Shown in pieces: positions 1 through 9,400 of a DNA stretch of 24,286 nucleotides. Positions within the stretch are counted from its first letter, which is position 1. Each line of letters starts with the position of its first letter. The translations under genes were made by a program, and so were the position numbers. The DNA is taken from the NCBI GenBank assembly GCA_937982565.1, contig CALJLN010000044.1, positions 1 to 24,286 of the forward strand, in the 5' to 3' direction. The notes beneath the pieces are model-generated. The model saw only the letters and a program-made list of their open reading frames with translations. It was not told the DNA's origin and did no database searches. Source of the DNA: UBA2421 sp002343075. GTDB taxonomy: Bacteria > Planctomycetota > Phycisphaerae > Tepidisphaerales > Tepidisphaeraceae.

Positions 1-210
<210 letters not shown>

Positions 211-248
211 CGCCCGGATGATTTCTATCATCCGGGCGTTCTCGTTTT
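211..248 (+). terminator. Intrinsic terminator of the 16S rRNA transcript
   Basis: A perfect 11-bp inverted repeat (CGCCCGGATGA at 211-221, TCATCCGGGCG at 228-238) encloses a 6-base loop TTTCTA and is followed by TTCTCGTTTT. This is a classic Rho-independent terminator. It sits about 160 bases after the 16S end, so the rRNA transcript probably ends without reaching any other rRNA gene. Confidence 0.88.
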
Positions 249-299
249 GCTCAAGGCCACTCACTCGGCGCGTCTTCAGTTGAGTGTTGAGTGTCGTTG

Positions 300-327
300 T
301 TGACGTATGGGGTAGCCCACATAGAAT
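300..327 (+). promoter_or_regulatory. Sigma-70-like promoter for the small lipoprotein gene
   Basis: TTGACG (300-305) and TAGAAT (322-327) are separated by 16 bases, each one mismatch from the consensus hexamers. Transcription would start near 334, about 37 bases before the ATG at 371. The site lies after the rRNA terminator, so the downstream gene has its own start. This is based on sequence match only. Confidence 0.55.
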
Positions 328-370
328 CCTGTTTCGGGCGTTTCATGCCAAGCCATAGATTGGACCACAC

Positions 371-757
371 ATGTCAAAGTTCCTTTTTCTCATCTCTTCG
401 GTCGTACTTATCGCCCTCTGTCCGGGTTGCGGCGACTCACACGAGAGCCTCACCGCCGAGAGCATGTCTACGATGAAGAAGCTTGTTTCGGTGCTAGACG
501 GAGTGACAGACGGTGCCACGGCTAAGTCTGCGAAGCCCAAACTTAAGTCTCTGATGGAAGAGATGGAGAGCTTAAAGGCTCGGCAAGCCAAGCTAGGTAT
601 GCCCGACGAGGCCGACTTTAAGGCGATTTCGGCGAAGTACGGGACTGAGCTGGAAGATCTCCAGAAGAAAATGGTGGGTCACATGATGCGCATGGCATTT
701 GACCCGGCCATTCGAGTCGAACTTGACGATATGAAACTCGGCGATGCCCCCGGGTAG
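371..757 (+). CDS. Small predicted lipoprotein, unknown function
   Basis: A 128-residue protein with a short N-terminal signal: Lys3, a hydrophobic run at 4-16 and a lipobox-like stretch ending LCPGC with Cys20 as the likely lipidated residue. It is therefore probably anchored to the envelope. The mature part is charged and helix-prone (MEEMESLKARQAKLG, then a Glu/Lys/Leu-rich stretch), suggesting a small helical or coiled-coil domain. I do not recognise a family. The ATG at 371 is preferred because it gives the complete signal; no clear Shine-Dalgarno precedes it. Only 17 bases separate its stop from the TTG start of the next gene, so the two may be co-transcribed from the promoter at 300-327. 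Confidence 0.72.
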   Translation: MSKFLFLISSVVLIALCPGCGDSHESLTAESMSTMKKLVSVLDGVTDGATAKSAKPKLKSLMEEMESLKARQAKLGMPDEADFKAISAKYGTELEDLQKKMVGHMMRMAFDPAIRVELDDMKLGDAPG

Positions 758-774
758 TTCTTGCACCAAGCGAA

Positions 775-3060
775 TTGCTCGATCATTTCAACATAGTCTG
801 GACAAGCCCCAGTCGAAACGCCGGCGAGTCCATGCCCTGCGGTGGGGGCGATGTTGGGCTGAATGTCTGGGTGGAACAGGGCGACTTGCTCTTTTACATC
901 GCCCGCTCGGGCTGTTTTGACGAACTGGGTCGCATGCCCAAGCTCGGGAGAGTGCGGGTGGCGCTCGATCCATCACCATTTCAGAATGATGCTGAAGCTG
1001 CCCCAACTCAGTTCCGGCAGGTCTTAGACCTCGCGCGCGGCTGCGTGCAGGTCCACGCCACCTCAGCAGCGTGTGCTGCGACCATCGATGTCTGGGCTGA
1101 TGTTCATCGGCCCGTTGTCCACGTCGGGGTGGTCACCGATCGCCCGGCAAAACTGAGAGTTGCCTACGAAAATTGGCGATTGACAGACAGGCCATTCGAG
1201 AAGGCTGAGCATCACTCGGCGCGCTCGTGGGCGGGCGCGCCGGTTACCGGCGTTGTAATGCGCGATAGCGTTGGTTTCGATACCGACGGAGTCACCTTTT
1301 ATCACCGCAACGCCGGGGAGACTGTGTTTGATCTGCTCGCTCGGCAGCAGGGCCTGGATGCGGTGAAGGCCGATCTGTGGGATCCACTTGCCGATCTCAC
1401 CTTCGGCGGCAGGCTTGCGGGTGCCAACCTGGTTCCCGCGGGCACCGTGGACGGCGTGTACGCATCCACACCGTTTCGCGCCTGGCGATTGCAAAGCCGC
1501 GTGCCTGCCCGGGAGCACCATGCGCGCATCGTCATGCACACAGCCCAGTCGGCAACAACGCAGGTGTGGCAAGAGGAGTTGAAGGAGATCGAGGCAAGCG
1601 ATGATCCTGTCGCAGAGCGAGCCAAGACTGAGCAATGGTGGGCCGCGTTCTGGCAACGAAGCTGGATTGCGGTAGACCCTCTCAACGGCGGGCCGGAATC
1701 GAGGCCGTGGCAGGCGGGACGCAATGCGCAACTCTTCCGCTATCAGCTCGGCTGCAATGCGAAAGGCAAGTATCCCACAAAATTCAACGGCGGGCTCTTT
1801 ACATTTGACCCAGAGTACATCGACCCGAAGAAGCCGCTCGATCCCGACTTTCGCGCCTGGGGCGGCACATCGTTCACCGCGCAAAATCAGCGGCTGGTCT
1901 ACTGGCCCATGCTGGCCAGCGGCGATGGTGATCTGATGCTCGCCCAGCTTCAGTTCTATCGCCGCTCGTTAGGCAATGCGCGGGCGCGCAGCCGAGCGTA
2001 TTGGAACATCGATGCGGCCTGTTTTGTCGAACAAATTGAGCTCTTCGGATTATGCGTCGGCTACGAGTACGGCTGGAAGCGTAAGCCCGAAACCCCGTTG
2101 GGCGTGGAAGACAGCGCGTGGGTGTGCTACCAGTGGGACACCGTGTTTGAGTTCTGCCAGATGGCCCTCGACCGTGGGCGCTATTTCGGTGCAGACGTCT
2201 CGGCGGACATACAATGGATTGAGAGCTGTCTGGATTTTTACGAGTCTTTCTACCAGTTGCAGTCGATGGAGCGCACCGGTCGCCCATTCGACGGCACGGG
2301 CAAGCTGACGATTTTTCCCGGGACTGCCTGTGAAACCTACAAGGATGCACTCAACCCCACACCAACGGTTTGCGCGCTGCGCGGAGTACTCCGGTCGCTG
2401 CTGGAGCTACCCGACCGCCTGCTGCCTGCGGTGCGGAAGCAGCGATGGCAAAGCATGCTCGCTACCGTGCCGGAAGTCGCCACGCGCACGATGGAGGGCC
2501 GACAGGTTTTCGCGCCCGCCAAGTCGTGGTCGCGCAAGCAGAACTGTGAATTGCCGCAGTTGTATTCGGTCTATCCATGGGGGGAGCACGGCCTCTTTCG
2601 CTCGCAATTGCAGACCGCGATCGACACCTGGCGATACGGCTTTGATGCGCCTGATCAGAAGCAGACCAAGAGCTGGCACCAAGACCCAATCTTCTGCGCG
2701 CGGCTTGGACTGGTGGACGAGGCTGCAGAGGGAATGTTGGCAAAACTCACCGATGCCCCGCGGCGATTTCCGACGTTCTGGGGGCCGGGCCACGACTGGG
2801 TGCCCGATCATAACCAAGGGGGCAGCGGGTTGATCGCGATGCAAGAAATGCTGATGCAGACGGTCGGCAACCGCATCTATCTCCTGCCCGCCTGGCCGCA
2901 AGCGTGGGATGTGCACTTTAAGCTGCACGCACCCTACCAGACGACGGTCGAGGTAAGGCTTATCGGGGGCAAGATCGAGAGCCTGATCGTCACGCCGCCG
3001 GAGCGGATGAGCGATGTGGTGATCGCAGCAGCGTGGCAGCGGGAGTCGGGCGAGCACTGA
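775..3060 (+). CDS. DUF5703-domain, GH95-like six-hairpin glycosidase family protein
   Basis: A 761-residue protein. The N-terminal ~250 residues match the DUF5703 pattern (VWTSPSRNAGESMPCGGGD, GLNVWVEQGDLLFYIARSG, KLGRVRVAL). The rest resembles the (alpha/alpha)6 barrel of GH95-type fucosidases and galactosidases. Glu520 in the TACETYKDALNPT segment and Asp678 in VPDHNQGGSG, just before the QEMLMQTVGNRIYLLPAWP block, sit where GH95 has its catalytic acid and the Asp of its FQIDGNFG motif; this correspondence is my inference. The likely role is plant or algal polysaccharide breakdown; the substrate is unknown. The best start is TTG 775, giving no signal peptide. The first ATG in frame (832) would cut into the conserved N-terminal block. 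The last 71 bases overlap the convergent glycosyltransferase gene. Confidence 0.82.
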   Translation: MLDHFNIVWTSPSRNAGESMPCGGGDVGLNVWVEQGDLLFYIARSGCFDELGRMPKLGRVRVALDPSPFQNDAEAAPTQFRQVLDLARGCVQVHATSAACAATIDVWADVHRPVVHVGVVTDRPAKLRVAYENWRLTDRPFEKAEHHSARSWAGAPVTGVVMRDSVGFDTDGVTFYHRNAGETVFDLLARQQGLDAVKADLWDPLADLTFGGRLAGANLVPAGTVDGVYASTPFRAWRLQSRVPAREHHARIVMHTAQSATTQVWQEELKEIEASDDPVAERAKTEQWWAAFWQRSWIAVDPLNGGPESRPWQAGRNAQLFRYQLGCNAKGKYPTKFNGGLFTFDPEYIDPKKPLDPDFRAWGGTSFTAQNQRLVYWPMLASGDGDLMLAQLQFYRRSLGNARARSRAYWNIDAACFVEQIELFGLCVGYEYGWKRKPETPLGVEDSAWVCYQWDTVFEFCQMALDRGRYFGADVSADIQWIESCLDFYESFYQLQSMERTGRPFDGTGKLTIFPGTACETYKDALNPTPTVCALRGVLRSLLELPDRLLPAVRKQRWQSMLATVPEVATRTMEGRQVFAPAKSWSRKQNCELPQLYSVYPWGEHGLFRSQLQTAIDTWRYGFDAPDQKQTKSWHQDPIFCARLGLVDEAAEGMLAKLTDAPRRFPTFWGPGHDWVPDHNQGGSGLIAMQEMLMQTVGNRIYLLPAWPQAWDVHFKLHAPYQTTVEVRLIGGKIESLIVTPPERMSDVVIAAAWQRESGEH

Positions 3061-5209
3061 TCGCGCAAAGCTGGTGCATCGAAGGGGAGACAAACGAGTC
3101 AAAGTCAATCGAAGTCGGCTCGTCGAGGAGTGCATAGCGCGCCCGTGTGGAGGTCGGTCGCGAAGTCGGCTGGGTGGTTGATTTTCTTTCCTTTCGCTGC
3201 TTCGCCTCTTTGCGCGCTTTCGCTTCGGCTGCGGCCTGTCGCTGCAATCGCTCGTCGCGGGCGGCGATGAAGGCCTTCCGGGCGGCAGCTTCTTTACGCG
3301 CCTTGGCGTCGGCTGCCAGACGTCTTGCCTCCAGATCTGCTTTGCGCGCGGCGGCGGCCTTGCGTTCGGCGGCGGCGCGGCGTTCGGCAATCTCAGCCTT
3401 CCTTGCGACCGCCTCCTTGCGCTCGCGGGCAGCCCGCCGCTCGGCGACGGCAGCTTTCCTCGCTGCTGCCGCGCGACGCTCTGCTGCGGCGAGCTGCTCT
3501 GGAGTCCGCTTGGGCTTCTTCGCCACCGGTCTTGGCGGCGCCTTCTTCTGAATCGACAAATCGCGCCAGTCTTCCCCCGGCGGGGGCGCGATGGTCTGCA
3601 CGCGGCACAGCTTCCATCCGGCATCGATCGTTGCCACTGTCTCGAGCGAACGAATCACGCGGCGGTCAATCATTCGCGCGATGTCCGGATCAACCGCGCG
3701 GTATGGATCACCCGGCAGCACGGCCCATGGCACGTTATGTTCTTCTAACACATGGGCATAACTCTTCGGGCTTCTGCGCGGTGGCAACAGTTCGCGCTGC
3801 ATCAGAACGTCCCGGCCGGACAAGTATCGCAAAACTTGCGCTTGCGGACCAATAACGCGTTGCCCGACCGGTACATGCGACCGAATCTCCTTTGCCATCG
3901 CGATTGTCGGAACAAATTTTCCATCGCGATACTGGCTTATGAAGGGCGTGCTTCGCTGCTCAATGATGAATGGAATGACCTTTGCAAGGTTCATCAATGT
4001 GACCATTCCCAGCCCGCCGAGCAAGATCATCTCGCCGGCGCGCCCACTGATGAGCCGCTGCACGCGATGGAGCAACAAAAGCCATGCGAGAAGCAAGAAT
4101 GGCATCACCATGAGGTAGTACCGTGGCGTTGTTGAGAGCATGAGCGTGACTGCCACTGTGCCCAGGATCATCAACGACCAGACTGCATGCCTGCGGACCA
4201 TGGCGATCGTGGCGGCTATGAGCAGGAGGGAAAACGCGAGTCCGGTTTTCCACGGCAGTCCTTGCCCGAGGAATGACTCAGGAAAGTTTGCGGTGAGCAG
4301 GGTGGGGACGTTGGTCTGCAGTCGCGTGAGTAAGCCTGGCGACCGTGAATCAACATCGGCCCCAGCGTCCTGAAGGATCGCGAGCAACTCCCGCTCATAA
4401 CCGCCGTCAAACAGTCGCCAGATGCGGGTGCGTGGATCGACCGCGAACATAAACAACACGACGATGACAATCAGCCCAAGCGCCAAGACCGACTTGCGAT
4501 CGCGGTGCAGTAAGACATGCACAAACGACACCGCTGCCCAAACCAGCGCAACAATCCAGAACGTCGGCCGCATGGTTGCAGCGAGCACAAGCCCAAAGAA
4601 GCTGAGCAGCACCGCACGATATAACGCGCCCGTGCCTTGGGCGCGCCTAAGTAGTTCCCAGCCGAGCAGCGCGGTGACTGTGCCGAAAAGAAAAGGTATG
4701 TCTGTAAGGAGTTCGTGCGAAAGTTGGACGAAGCGTGAGTTGAGGGCCAGCCCGCACACCACGGTGACCGCGATCCACCTTGGGTAGTGGTGCAAGATCA
4801 GTTTGTACACGACATACAGCGTTGCGAGCGATGTGCAAGCCATCAACAACAGTGCCTGCCACGGCGCGAAAACATTCAGCCCAAAAAGCTTCTGTAGCCC
4901 CGCGAGCAGCACCGGCAAGCCGGGGTAGGCCGTGCTGCTGGCAAACTCGCCAAACGCGTAACCGCGCCCGCTGGCCAGCGAATCGGCCAGGCCGCGGTAC
5001 AGCGCCGAATCGAGGCCGATCCGCCACTGGCCGTTGAAACTGGCGAGGGGAATGAGCAGACAACCCGCAAAAATGAACCACCGATAACGATCAATCATCC
5101 GTGCGGTCCAGCAGTCGGCTGTGGCGACTTCGGGGTGAAGTGGCGTGGTCGATTGCCGAGGGGTCGCTGGTTCGGCAGGCGTGTGGGGCACCGAGCCCGT
5201 TACTGACAT
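2990..5209 (-). CDS. GT-C family integral membrane glycosyltransferase (PMT/ArnT-like) with Ala/Arg/Lys-rich tail
   Basis: A 739-residue protein. After a Pro/Thr-rich leader come about ten hydrophobic segments between residues ~43 and ~430. The first extracytoplasmic loop has the GT-C layout (WRIGLDSALYRGLADSLASG, then TAYPGLPVLLAG), with Asp in the usual place for the catalytic acidic residue. Such enzymes move sugars from a polyprenyl-phosphate carrier to proteins or lipids outside the membrane. A soluble region (~430-570) follows, then about 100 residues (~570-673) of repeated AERRAA, AARKA and AKARKE units, predicted as one long charged helix; this is not usual for the family. ATG 5209 is used; Met38 (5098), just before the first membrane segment, is an alternative. 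It diverges from the cysteine synthase gene and overlaps the DUF5703 gene by 71 bases. Acceptor unknown. Confidence 0.82.
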   Translation of the reverse strand: MSVTGSVPHTPAEPATPRQSTTPLHPEVATADCWTARMIDRYRWFIFAGCLLIPLASFNGQWRIGLDSALYRGLADSLASGRGYAFGEFASSTAYPGLPVLLAGLQKLFGLNVFAPWQALLLMACTSLATLYVVYKLILHHYPRWIAVTVVCGLALNSRFVQLSHELLTDIPFLFGTVTALLGWELLRRAQGTGALYRAVLLSFFGLVLAATMRPTFWIVALVWAAVSFVHVLLHRDRKSVLALGLIVIVVLFMFAVDPRTRIWRLFDGGYERELLAILQDAGADVDSRSPGLLTRLQTNVPTLLTANFPESFLGQGLPWKTGLAFSLLLIAATIAMVRRHAVWSLMILGTVAVTLMLSTTPRYYLMVMPFLLLAWLLLLHRVQRLISGRAGEMILLGGLGMVTLMNLAKVIPFIIEQRSTPFISQYRDGKFVPTIAMAKEIRSHVPVGQRVIGPQAQVLRYLSGRDVLMQRELLPPRRSPKSYAHVLEEHNVPWAVLPGDPYRAVDPDIARMIDRRVIRSLETVATIDAGWKLCRVQTIAPPPGEDWRDLSIQKKAPPRPVAKKPKRTPEQLAAAERRAAAARKAAVAERRAARERKEAVARKAEIAERRAAAERKAAAARKADLEARRLAADAKARKEAAARKAFIAARDERLQRQAAAEAKARKEAKQRKERKSTTQPTSRPTSTRARYALLDEPTSIDFDSFVSPSMHQLCAISARPTPAATLLRSPHRSSAPAA

Positions 5210-5346
5210 TTCGGCATTGTCCGCCGGGCCGCGCGCGCGTCAAGTGTTAACAAGCTGCACAACGCTGGATTCGCGGCAGCTTCGCGGTGCCGCTTCTGAA
5301 AACGTCGCTTTGCCCGTGCGAGGCGGTTGCGGGTATCCTCAACTGC

Positions 5347-6321
5347 ATGCAGAGAAGCAGCACCTCAGCGTGCCGTTCGGTTTTGGATCTCATCGGCAAC
5401 ACGCCGGTGCAGCTATTGGATCGCATTGTGAACCGATTGGGGCTGGAGGGTCAACTCGTCGCCAAGCTGGAGAGTGTCAACCCCGGCGGGAGCATGAAGG
5501 ACCGCGTGGCGCTAGCGATTATCCGCCAGGCCCGCGCGTCTGGTGCGCTTGCTGAGGGTCAACCCGTTATTGAAGTCACGAGTGGAAACACGGGAATCGG
5601 GCTTGCGCTGGTCTGCAAGGCCATGGGACACCCGTTTATTGCCGTCATGAGCCGGGGAAACAGCCCGGAACGCGCGCAGATGATGCGGGCCTTCGGCGCG
5701 GAGGTTGTGCTGGTCGATCAGTGTCCGCCCGCGCATGCGGGAAGGGTGACGGGTCAGGACATGGCCGCGGTCAAAGAGCGCGCTGCGGTGCTGCAGGCAG
5801 AACGTGGGGCGTACTTTTCAAATCAGTTTGAGAATCCGTCGAACCCGCAGGCGCACTTTGAGACAACCGGCCCGGAGTTGCTTCAACAGTGTGGGGGAAA
5901 GGTCGATGTTGTTCTGGCTTTCGCCGGCACTGGCGGCGCGCTGGGCGGGTTGGCCAGGTTTTTTCGCGAAGCAAGCCCAGACACAAAGGTCATCGCGGTG
6001 GAACCCGAATGCGCAGCATCGCTGGCGTTGGCGTGTTGTATGGAAGCTGCACACCTCATCCAGGGCGGCGGTTATGGCAAACCAGCGTTGGTGCATCTCG
6101 ATCCGGCAACCGTGGATGGTTACATCTGCTGTAGCGACGAAGATGCCATTGCCGGCACACGCCTGCTCGCGGAGGAAGAAGGCATCTTTGCCGGCTATTC
6201 CAGCGGTGCCCACCTTCATGCCGCCACAACGCTGCTTCGCGGGCCTGCCCGTGGCAAGCGCGTGGCATTTCTCATCTGCGATACCGGGCTGAAGTACATG
6301 TCCACGGGGTTGTTTGGCTGA
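5347..6321 (+). CDS. Cysteine synthase family PLP-dependent enzyme (CysK/CysM type)
   Basis: A 324-residue fold-type II PLP enzyme, normal length for O-acetylserine sulfhydrylases. The N-terminal LDLIGNTPVQLL is typical. Lys51 in NPGGSMKDR is the residue expected to hold PLP, TSGNTG (78-83) is the substrate-binding loop, GTGGALGG binds the PLP phosphate, and Ser285/Ser286 in YSSGAH should contact the pyridine nitrogen. The end, CDTGLKYMSTGLFG, is characteristic. Expected reaction: O-acetylserine plus sulfide giving cysteine. Close relatives such as cystathionine beta-synthase or O-phosphoserine enzymes share these motifs, so the substrate is not fixed. ATG 5347 is chosen over GTG 5287 because the extra 20 residues look non-conserved. 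It is a single gene, divergent from the glycosyltransferase and convergent with the protease gene. Confidence 0.9.
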   Translation: MQRSSTSACRSVLDLIGNTPVQLLDRIVNRLGLEGQLVAKLESVNPGGSMKDRVALAIIRQARASGALAEGQPVIEVTSGNTGIGLALVCKAMGHPFIAVMSRGNSPERAQMMRAFGAEVVLVDQCPPAHAGRVTGQDMAAVKERAAVLQAERGAYFSNQFENPSNPQAHFETTGPELLQQCGGKVDVVLAFAGTGGALGGLARFFREASPDTKVIAVEPECAASLALACCMEAAHLIQGGGYGKPALVHLDPATVDGYICCSDEDAIAGTRLLAEEEGIFAGYSSGAHLHAATTLLRGPARGKRVAFLICDTGLKYMSTGLFG

Positions 6322-6342
6322 TGACGCCGGTTCCGCGTAACC

Positions 6343-6378
6343 AAAGAGAAAAGGCGGGCTGGAGCGATCCAGCCCGCC
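6343..6378 (-). terminator. Intrinsic terminator of the first protease gene, between convergent genes
   Basis: A perfect 10-bp stem, GGCGGGCTGG (6353-6362) with CCAGCCCGCC (6369-6378), encloses loop AGCGAT. On the minus strand it is followed by TTTTCTCTTT (6352-6343), a good U-tract, so it ends transcription of the protease gene whose stop is at 6425. On the plus strand the following bases are not T-rich, so stopping of the cysteine synthase transcript would be weaker. Confidence 0.85.
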
Positions 6379-6424
6379 GTCGTTAGATTGGCAGTCGTTC
6401 AGTCAGGCGTCTATCGTCCGCCGT

Positions 6425-9400
6425 CTAAATGCCCGGTGCACCAATGAGCAGGATTTCCTCGCCGATGCGTTTGTCCCCGAACGGGGAAACGGCTGCGATG
6501 GTGGTCGTGCTCGGCAGCCCTGCCGTGCGGGGCAGCCCTGCCGGCGCGGTGTTGCCGAAGTTGGCAGCAAGGGCGGTGAAGTCGCCGAGATTCACGGCAC
6601 CGTCATAAGTGAAGTCGCCACTCGACCAGATGCTCGCCACGCCGAAGCCGACCGCGAGGCTTGTGAAATCATCGAGGTTGACTGTTCCATTCAGGTTGGC
6701 ATCGCCCGCGAGGGTGTATCGCGCAACGACGGTCGTGGCGTCGACAGTTTCGCCGGCAAAAGTTCCCGGCGTGGTCATGATGGCCGAGGCTTCTGCGTAG
6801 CCGATAGCATCGGCAATGGCGGACGCGTTGGCGGTTGAGGAGCGAATGCCCGATCCGTTCCACGCGCCGCTGGCATGTCCAGAAGTCAATGCGGCCTGCA
6901 CCGCCGCCAGGGGCGACGCGCCTGCGTAGTCAACGATGAGCGAGCCGTCGCGCAGATCGAGGCTTGCAGCGCCCGAAGAACTGAACGCGCCGGTGCGGAT
7001 GAGTCGGTCGTCCGCCGTCAGCGAGAACTGCCCGTTTCCGCTCATTGCCAGCGACGCCAGATGCTGCGATGCCGTGGCGGCAACGCTGCCGGTGCCGTTG
7101 ATGATGAGATTGAGCGAGCTATTTTGCGTGTTAGCATCCACGCCGTAGAACCACACGCCTGCGGAGACGGTGAGCGTGTTGACTCCTGAGCCGCCGATAA
7201 ACGACGGTGCCGCAGACGAACCGAGGTAGGTAAGCGAATCGGGGCCGCCGTTGCCGTGGAAGCTCACATTCTCGGCATCGCCGTAGTTGATCGTTCGCCC
7301 ACCGATCACAATGCTGGAATTCTCAAAAGTCGCCGCGTCGGCATTGTCTCCGCCGACAAGGGTCGCGGAATCAGTCCCAGCGAGGCCGCTGAAATTGATG
7401 CCACCAGTTGGGATTGGGTTGCCGTTAACGAGATCGACAAACAACCCATCATTGGCGGCCGAGCCGATCAGGTTAAGGCTTGCGGTTGAGACAGGCAGCG
7501 TCAGGTCGGCTGCACCAGCGCCGGTGGTATTCCGGAAGATCTCGATCATGTCGCCTGCACCATTCAGCCGGACGTACAAGCCGGTGTCGCTCTGAACCGT
7601 GGTAATGTTGGCGTTGCCAAAGTCGCGAGAGAGCACCTCCGCCGCCGCCGCGGCGACGTTGTAGCCGCCGGTGGCTGGGTTGGTGAACGAGAAACCGCCT
7701 CCGAGTGGCTCCTGGCGTAGCACATAACTGCCCGCCTCAAGCGGCGTGAAGCTGTATGAGCCGTCGGCGGGCGTGACACGGTTGGGCTCGATCGAAATCT
7801 GGAAGAGAGACCAACTGTTCAGGGTGCCGGAGTCGCCCCCCGCATCGTCGGTGATCTCCAATTGCCAGGTGCCGTCGAGCGGCTCGCCATTAAGACTCGC
7901 CAGCGAACCTTCTGGACGCCATGTCCCCGTCACAGGTCCGACGCCCGACGCCGTTGGCCACGAGGTAACCGAGTTGGCGGCCGAATCCAGCAGCGTGACG
8001 TTTGCGCCGTCCGTACTGCTGCCATTATCGGTGGTCAACTCAACGCGCGTGCCCTGCGGGCTGATCAGGAAGATATCAAGGTCACCCATGAAAGTGTGGG
8101 TGATGTTGAGACGTACGCCGATGTTGTTCACCGTTGCTGCGGTCCCAGCGATAACAAGATTGGAAAACCGGGTGGTGCGGTCATCGGGCAGCGGCAGGGC
8201 GGTGTTCTGGGCGAAGTCGTGATTTTGATTATCAAACAGGCCATTGTTGTTGGTATCGAGGTAGACGCGCGCCCCGCCGATGCCATTCTCGCCGCCGTCC
8301 TGGGTGCCGTTGCCGTTGGCGTCGTTGTAGACCGCGCCAGCGATTCGCACTGCCGAGGTGACGCCGAAGTGGTTGTTAAGCGACGCAAGCGACGCCGGCG
8401 CGATGTTGACATTGTGTGCAGTCGCCGGCGCTGTCTGCCGGGTGGCTGCGGGGGCAACAATGCGGACGTTGTAATTGCCATCCGCAAGGCCGGTCAGTGC
8501 GTACGCGCCCTGTGCGTCGGTGACGACAGAAGCCTCGCCACCGTCGAGGGTGGAGTTGTTGTTCGCGTCGAGATAGACGGTCACCCCGCTGCGACCGACT
8601 TCCCCGGCATCAAAGACGCCGTCGTCATCGACATCGGTAAAGACTGTGCCGGTAATCTTTGGATTGACAAAACCAAAGTTGGCGCCCGTCGCAATGGGCG
8701 TTGAGGAATTGAGGGTAAAGTTGTAAACACTCGCGCCGGTGGGACGCAGCCCACTCGGAGCGACGGCGCGCACCGCATAGCTGCCATCGGGCATGTCATT
8801 AAACGCGTAGTTGCCCGTAGCAGTGGTGATAGAGGTTTCTTCGCCGCTGTCGAAGATGCCATTGTTGTTGCTGTCCAGGAATACGGTGATGCCGCCAAGA
8901 CCGGGTTCGCCGCCGTCACGATTGCCTGAGCCATTGCTGTCTTCAAACGCGGTGCCGTAGATTCCCTGTCCTTGTTGGGTGCCGTAGATGTTGAGCGCCC
9001 AGTTGTTCCACGTGCCTGAAGTGCCGCTGACGGTATCGGTGACGGTGAGCGTCCATGTCCCGGCGGCTTCTTCGTCCCAGAAATGTTTGGAGGTGAAGCT
9101 CCAGTTACTGTAGTTGTCGCCGGTATCGGCGCGCGGCTCGGCAAGAATCGATTGAGTGCCGCTGGGCGAGGTAAGAACGAGTCGCAACTGCCCTCGACTG
9201 AGGTGCGAGGCGTTAAGTACGACTTCAACCGTTTCGATCTTGACCGGGTCGCTCACGACGATGCTTCTGCTGACACCGGTCGTGTTTCCATCGGGAATTG
9301 CTGCCGCGACATTGCTGATGCCCGACAGCGCCGAGACTTCTGGTGCGACGTTGGTCCACGCCTCGGCCAGCGCAACCGCGGGGGCGGCATCGACCGCGCC

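Noticed and set aside
3190..3510. Tandem-looking GC-rich repeats that could suggest a CRISPR or satellite
   Set aside because: The repetition comes from Ala/Arg/Lys codons in one open frame; units vary in length and there are no unique spacers.
2407..3624. Long minus-strand open frame of 405 codons opposite the DUF5703 gene
   Set aside because: It is Arg/Pro/Ser-rich shadow translation of two well-supported genes (DUF5703 gene and the glycosyltransferase tail) and has no recognisable motif.
6425..6520. Cell-wall or PEP-CTERM sorting signal at the end of the first protease
   Set aside because: The last residues lack an LPXTG or PEP motif with a following hydrophobic and basic tail; the dockerin-like repeats are the only C-terminal feature.
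7862..8704. Plus-strand open frame of 280 codons inside the first protease gene
   Set aside because: It is antisense to conserved P-domain and B-domain coding sequence; its Val/Asp/Arg-rich composition is the complement of Asp/Asn/Gly-rich repeats.
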